Shown here one piece after another: positions 39,898 to 40,678 of a DNA stretch of 40,678 nucleotides (the first letter of the stretch is position 1; each line of letters begins with the position of its first letter). The DNA is from Streptomyces sp. NRRL S-118 (GTDB lineage: Bacteria > Actinomycetota > Actinomycetes > Streptomycetales > Streptomycetaceae). The position numbers and the translations under genes are program-made. The notes under the pieces are model-generated. The model ran no database searches. It had not been told where the DNA came from and worked only from the letters and a program-made list of their open reading frames with translations. Where the stretch lies: NCBI RefSeq assembly GCF_000716335.1, contig NZ_KL591028.1, forward strand, positions 64,226-104,903, read 5' to 3'.

Positions 39898-40416
39898 TCA
39901 CTGTGGGTAGCGCACGATCAGCAGAGCCTCGACGTCTCCGGACGGTGCTTGGTACAAGTGCGGAACGTCGGCGGCCCAACTGCCATGCATGCCGGGGCCG
40001 ATCAGGGCAGGAGCGGAGAGTGCGCCGACGCGCGCGGTGCCGGCGAGGACGATGATGTCCTCTGTTGTGCCGGGAGTGTGGGCGGCGGACTCCTGCGTCG
40101 TTCCCGCACGGATGCGCACTCGGTAGGTTTCCGCAACCGCAGCAGCAGTCTCGAATCGCTCGGTGAGGACGGCATCCACGGCGTGACCAGAGACCTTGGC
40201 GGGAAACGCGAGGTTGTGCAGCGCTGTGCTGAGCGGCACTTTGAGGGCCGTCGTCAGAGCGTAGAGCGTCTCCAGAGTGGGATTGCGCCGGCCACTCTCC
40301 AACTCGGAGAGCGTCCCCTTGCCGATCTTGGACCTGCGAGCCAGCTCGGACAGTGAAATCCCCTGCGCTTCACGCAATTCCCGCAGGCGCAATCCGACGC
40401 GAGTGGCCAGGTCCAT
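39898..40416 (-). CDS. XRE-type HTH regulator with cupin domain
   Basis: A 172-residue protein starting at ATG 40416 behind AAGGAGGGG. Residues 8-65 are an XRE/Cro HTH ([40 protein letters not shown]). Residues about 90-172 form a small cupin beta barrel ([43 protein letters not shown]). HTH-cupin regulators commonly bind a small metabolite and repress a divergent gene. Here the divergent gene is YbaK-like, with tandem palindromes in the shared region. Confidence 0.9.
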   Translation of the reverse strand: MDLATRVGLRLRELREAQGISLSELARRSKIGKGTLSELESGRRNPTLETLYALTTALKVPLSTALHNLAFPAKVSGHAVDAVLTERFETAAAVAETYRVRIRAGTTQESAAHTPGTTEDIIVLAGTARVGALSAPALIGPGMHGSWAADVPHLYQAPSGDVEALLIVRYPQ

Positions 40417-40472
40417 GGTGAGCCCCTCCTTGTTGCCGAGGCCGGTTGATTCGATGCCGCGCGAGATCTATC

Positions 40473-40504
40473 GTTCCACATACGGAACGTTCTGTATATG
40501 GAAC
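40473..40504. promoter_or_regulatory. Tandem 16-bp palindromes in the XRE/YbaK divergent region
   Basis: GTTCCACATACGGAAC (40473-40488) is followed immediately by GTTCTGTATATGGAAC (40489-40504). Each has inverted GTTC/GAAC arms, and 12 of 16 positions agree. The outer arms GTTCCACATAC and GTATATGGAAC also form a 10/11 inverted repeat across both. This is a strong candidate operator pair for the XRE regulator. Confidence 0.7.
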
Positions 40505-40537
40505 ACATGATGATGCGACCTCGTATGAAGGAGTCCC

Positions 40538-40678
40538 ATGGGGCCTCAGGAAAACGCGTCCCTGCCCGTTCGCAGCATGCAGGTGGCCCGCGTCCTCGCT
40601 GCGGCCGACGTCGCGGGTCACGTACGCGAGCTGGCGGAGTCGACGCGCACAGCCGCCGAGGCCGCCTCGGCCCTGGGG
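40538..40678 (+). CDS. YbaK/EbsC-like aminoacyl-tRNA deacylase, 3' truncated
   Basis: ATG 40538 follows AAGGAG. The 47 residues before the right edge (SMQVARVLAAADVAGHVREL, then AESTRTAAEAASALG) match the start of YbaK/prolyl-tRNA deacylase-type proteins, whose next motif would be CxxxxIAKSLVF. The family clears mischarged tRNA (for example Cys-tRNA-Pro). It is divergent from the XRE-cupin gene, with palindromes between them. The window cuts the gene. Confidence 0.7.
   Translation, partial: MGPQENASLPVRSMQVARVLAAADVAGHVRELAESTRTAAEAASALG

Overview
This window looks like a Streptomyces (or close actinobacterial) chromosome fragment. G+C is very high throughout, GTG and TTG starts are common, and the gene content is typical of streptomycetes: a predicted F420-dependent oxidoreductase, a DinB/mycothiol-type protein, a beta-propeller phytase, an I36 peptidase inhibitor, many small VOC and DUF proteins, and many one-component regulators. 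The first 14 bases match the end of the Nextera transposase adapter, so the left edge is a sequencing-library end rather than biology.

Layout. 15-1714 holds a truncated VOC gene and two decayed genes (an aldo/keto reductase scrap and a LysR regulator with several lesions). 1794-8860 carries membrane and lipoprotein genes (two YihY/BrkB proteins, a DUF3048 lipoprotein, DUF4383), an LLM-class oxidoreductase, and an Hsp20 remnant with a strong promoter next to a DUF2267 gene. 8885-15650 is the most unusual stretch. It has a secreted phytase with a PHO-box-like repeat, an MFS exporter, a divergent MerR regulator fused to two DNA-sliding-clamp-like domains and translationally coupled to a TPR protein, and a sigma factor fused through a zinc-site/membrane region to an extracellular CAP domain. 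15859-25442 is a run of small metabolic and stress genes (VOC, MarR, HTH_42 winged-helix, GNAT, FBP, HIT, DinB, holin-like, PLP dehydratase) with one alpha-amylase tail remnant.

25678-31308 contains a 2OG-Fe(II) oxygenase, an FGE-like protein lacking one of the two FGE cysteines, MarC, a secreted I36 inhibitor, an SRPBCC protein, and a TetR/aldo-keto reductase pair with a clear operator. 31410-37858 has a large membrane-anchored NACHT NTPase, a small membrane protein, and an MFS/LysR divergent pair. From about 38080 the content becomes accessory-like: a 26-bp perfect hairpin, an unrecognised ORF, a DUF998 membrane protein, a frameshifted tyrosine-recombinase remnant, and an XRE-cupin regulator divergent from a YbaK-like gene cut by the right edge.

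Most genes are short monocistronic units or divergent regulator/target pairs. I see no biosynthetic gene cluster, CRISPR array, rRNA or tRNA. The best candidates for something little described are the MerR-clamp/TPR operon with its 19-bp-spacer, apparently leaderless promoter, and the sigma/zinc-site/membrane/CAP fusion.
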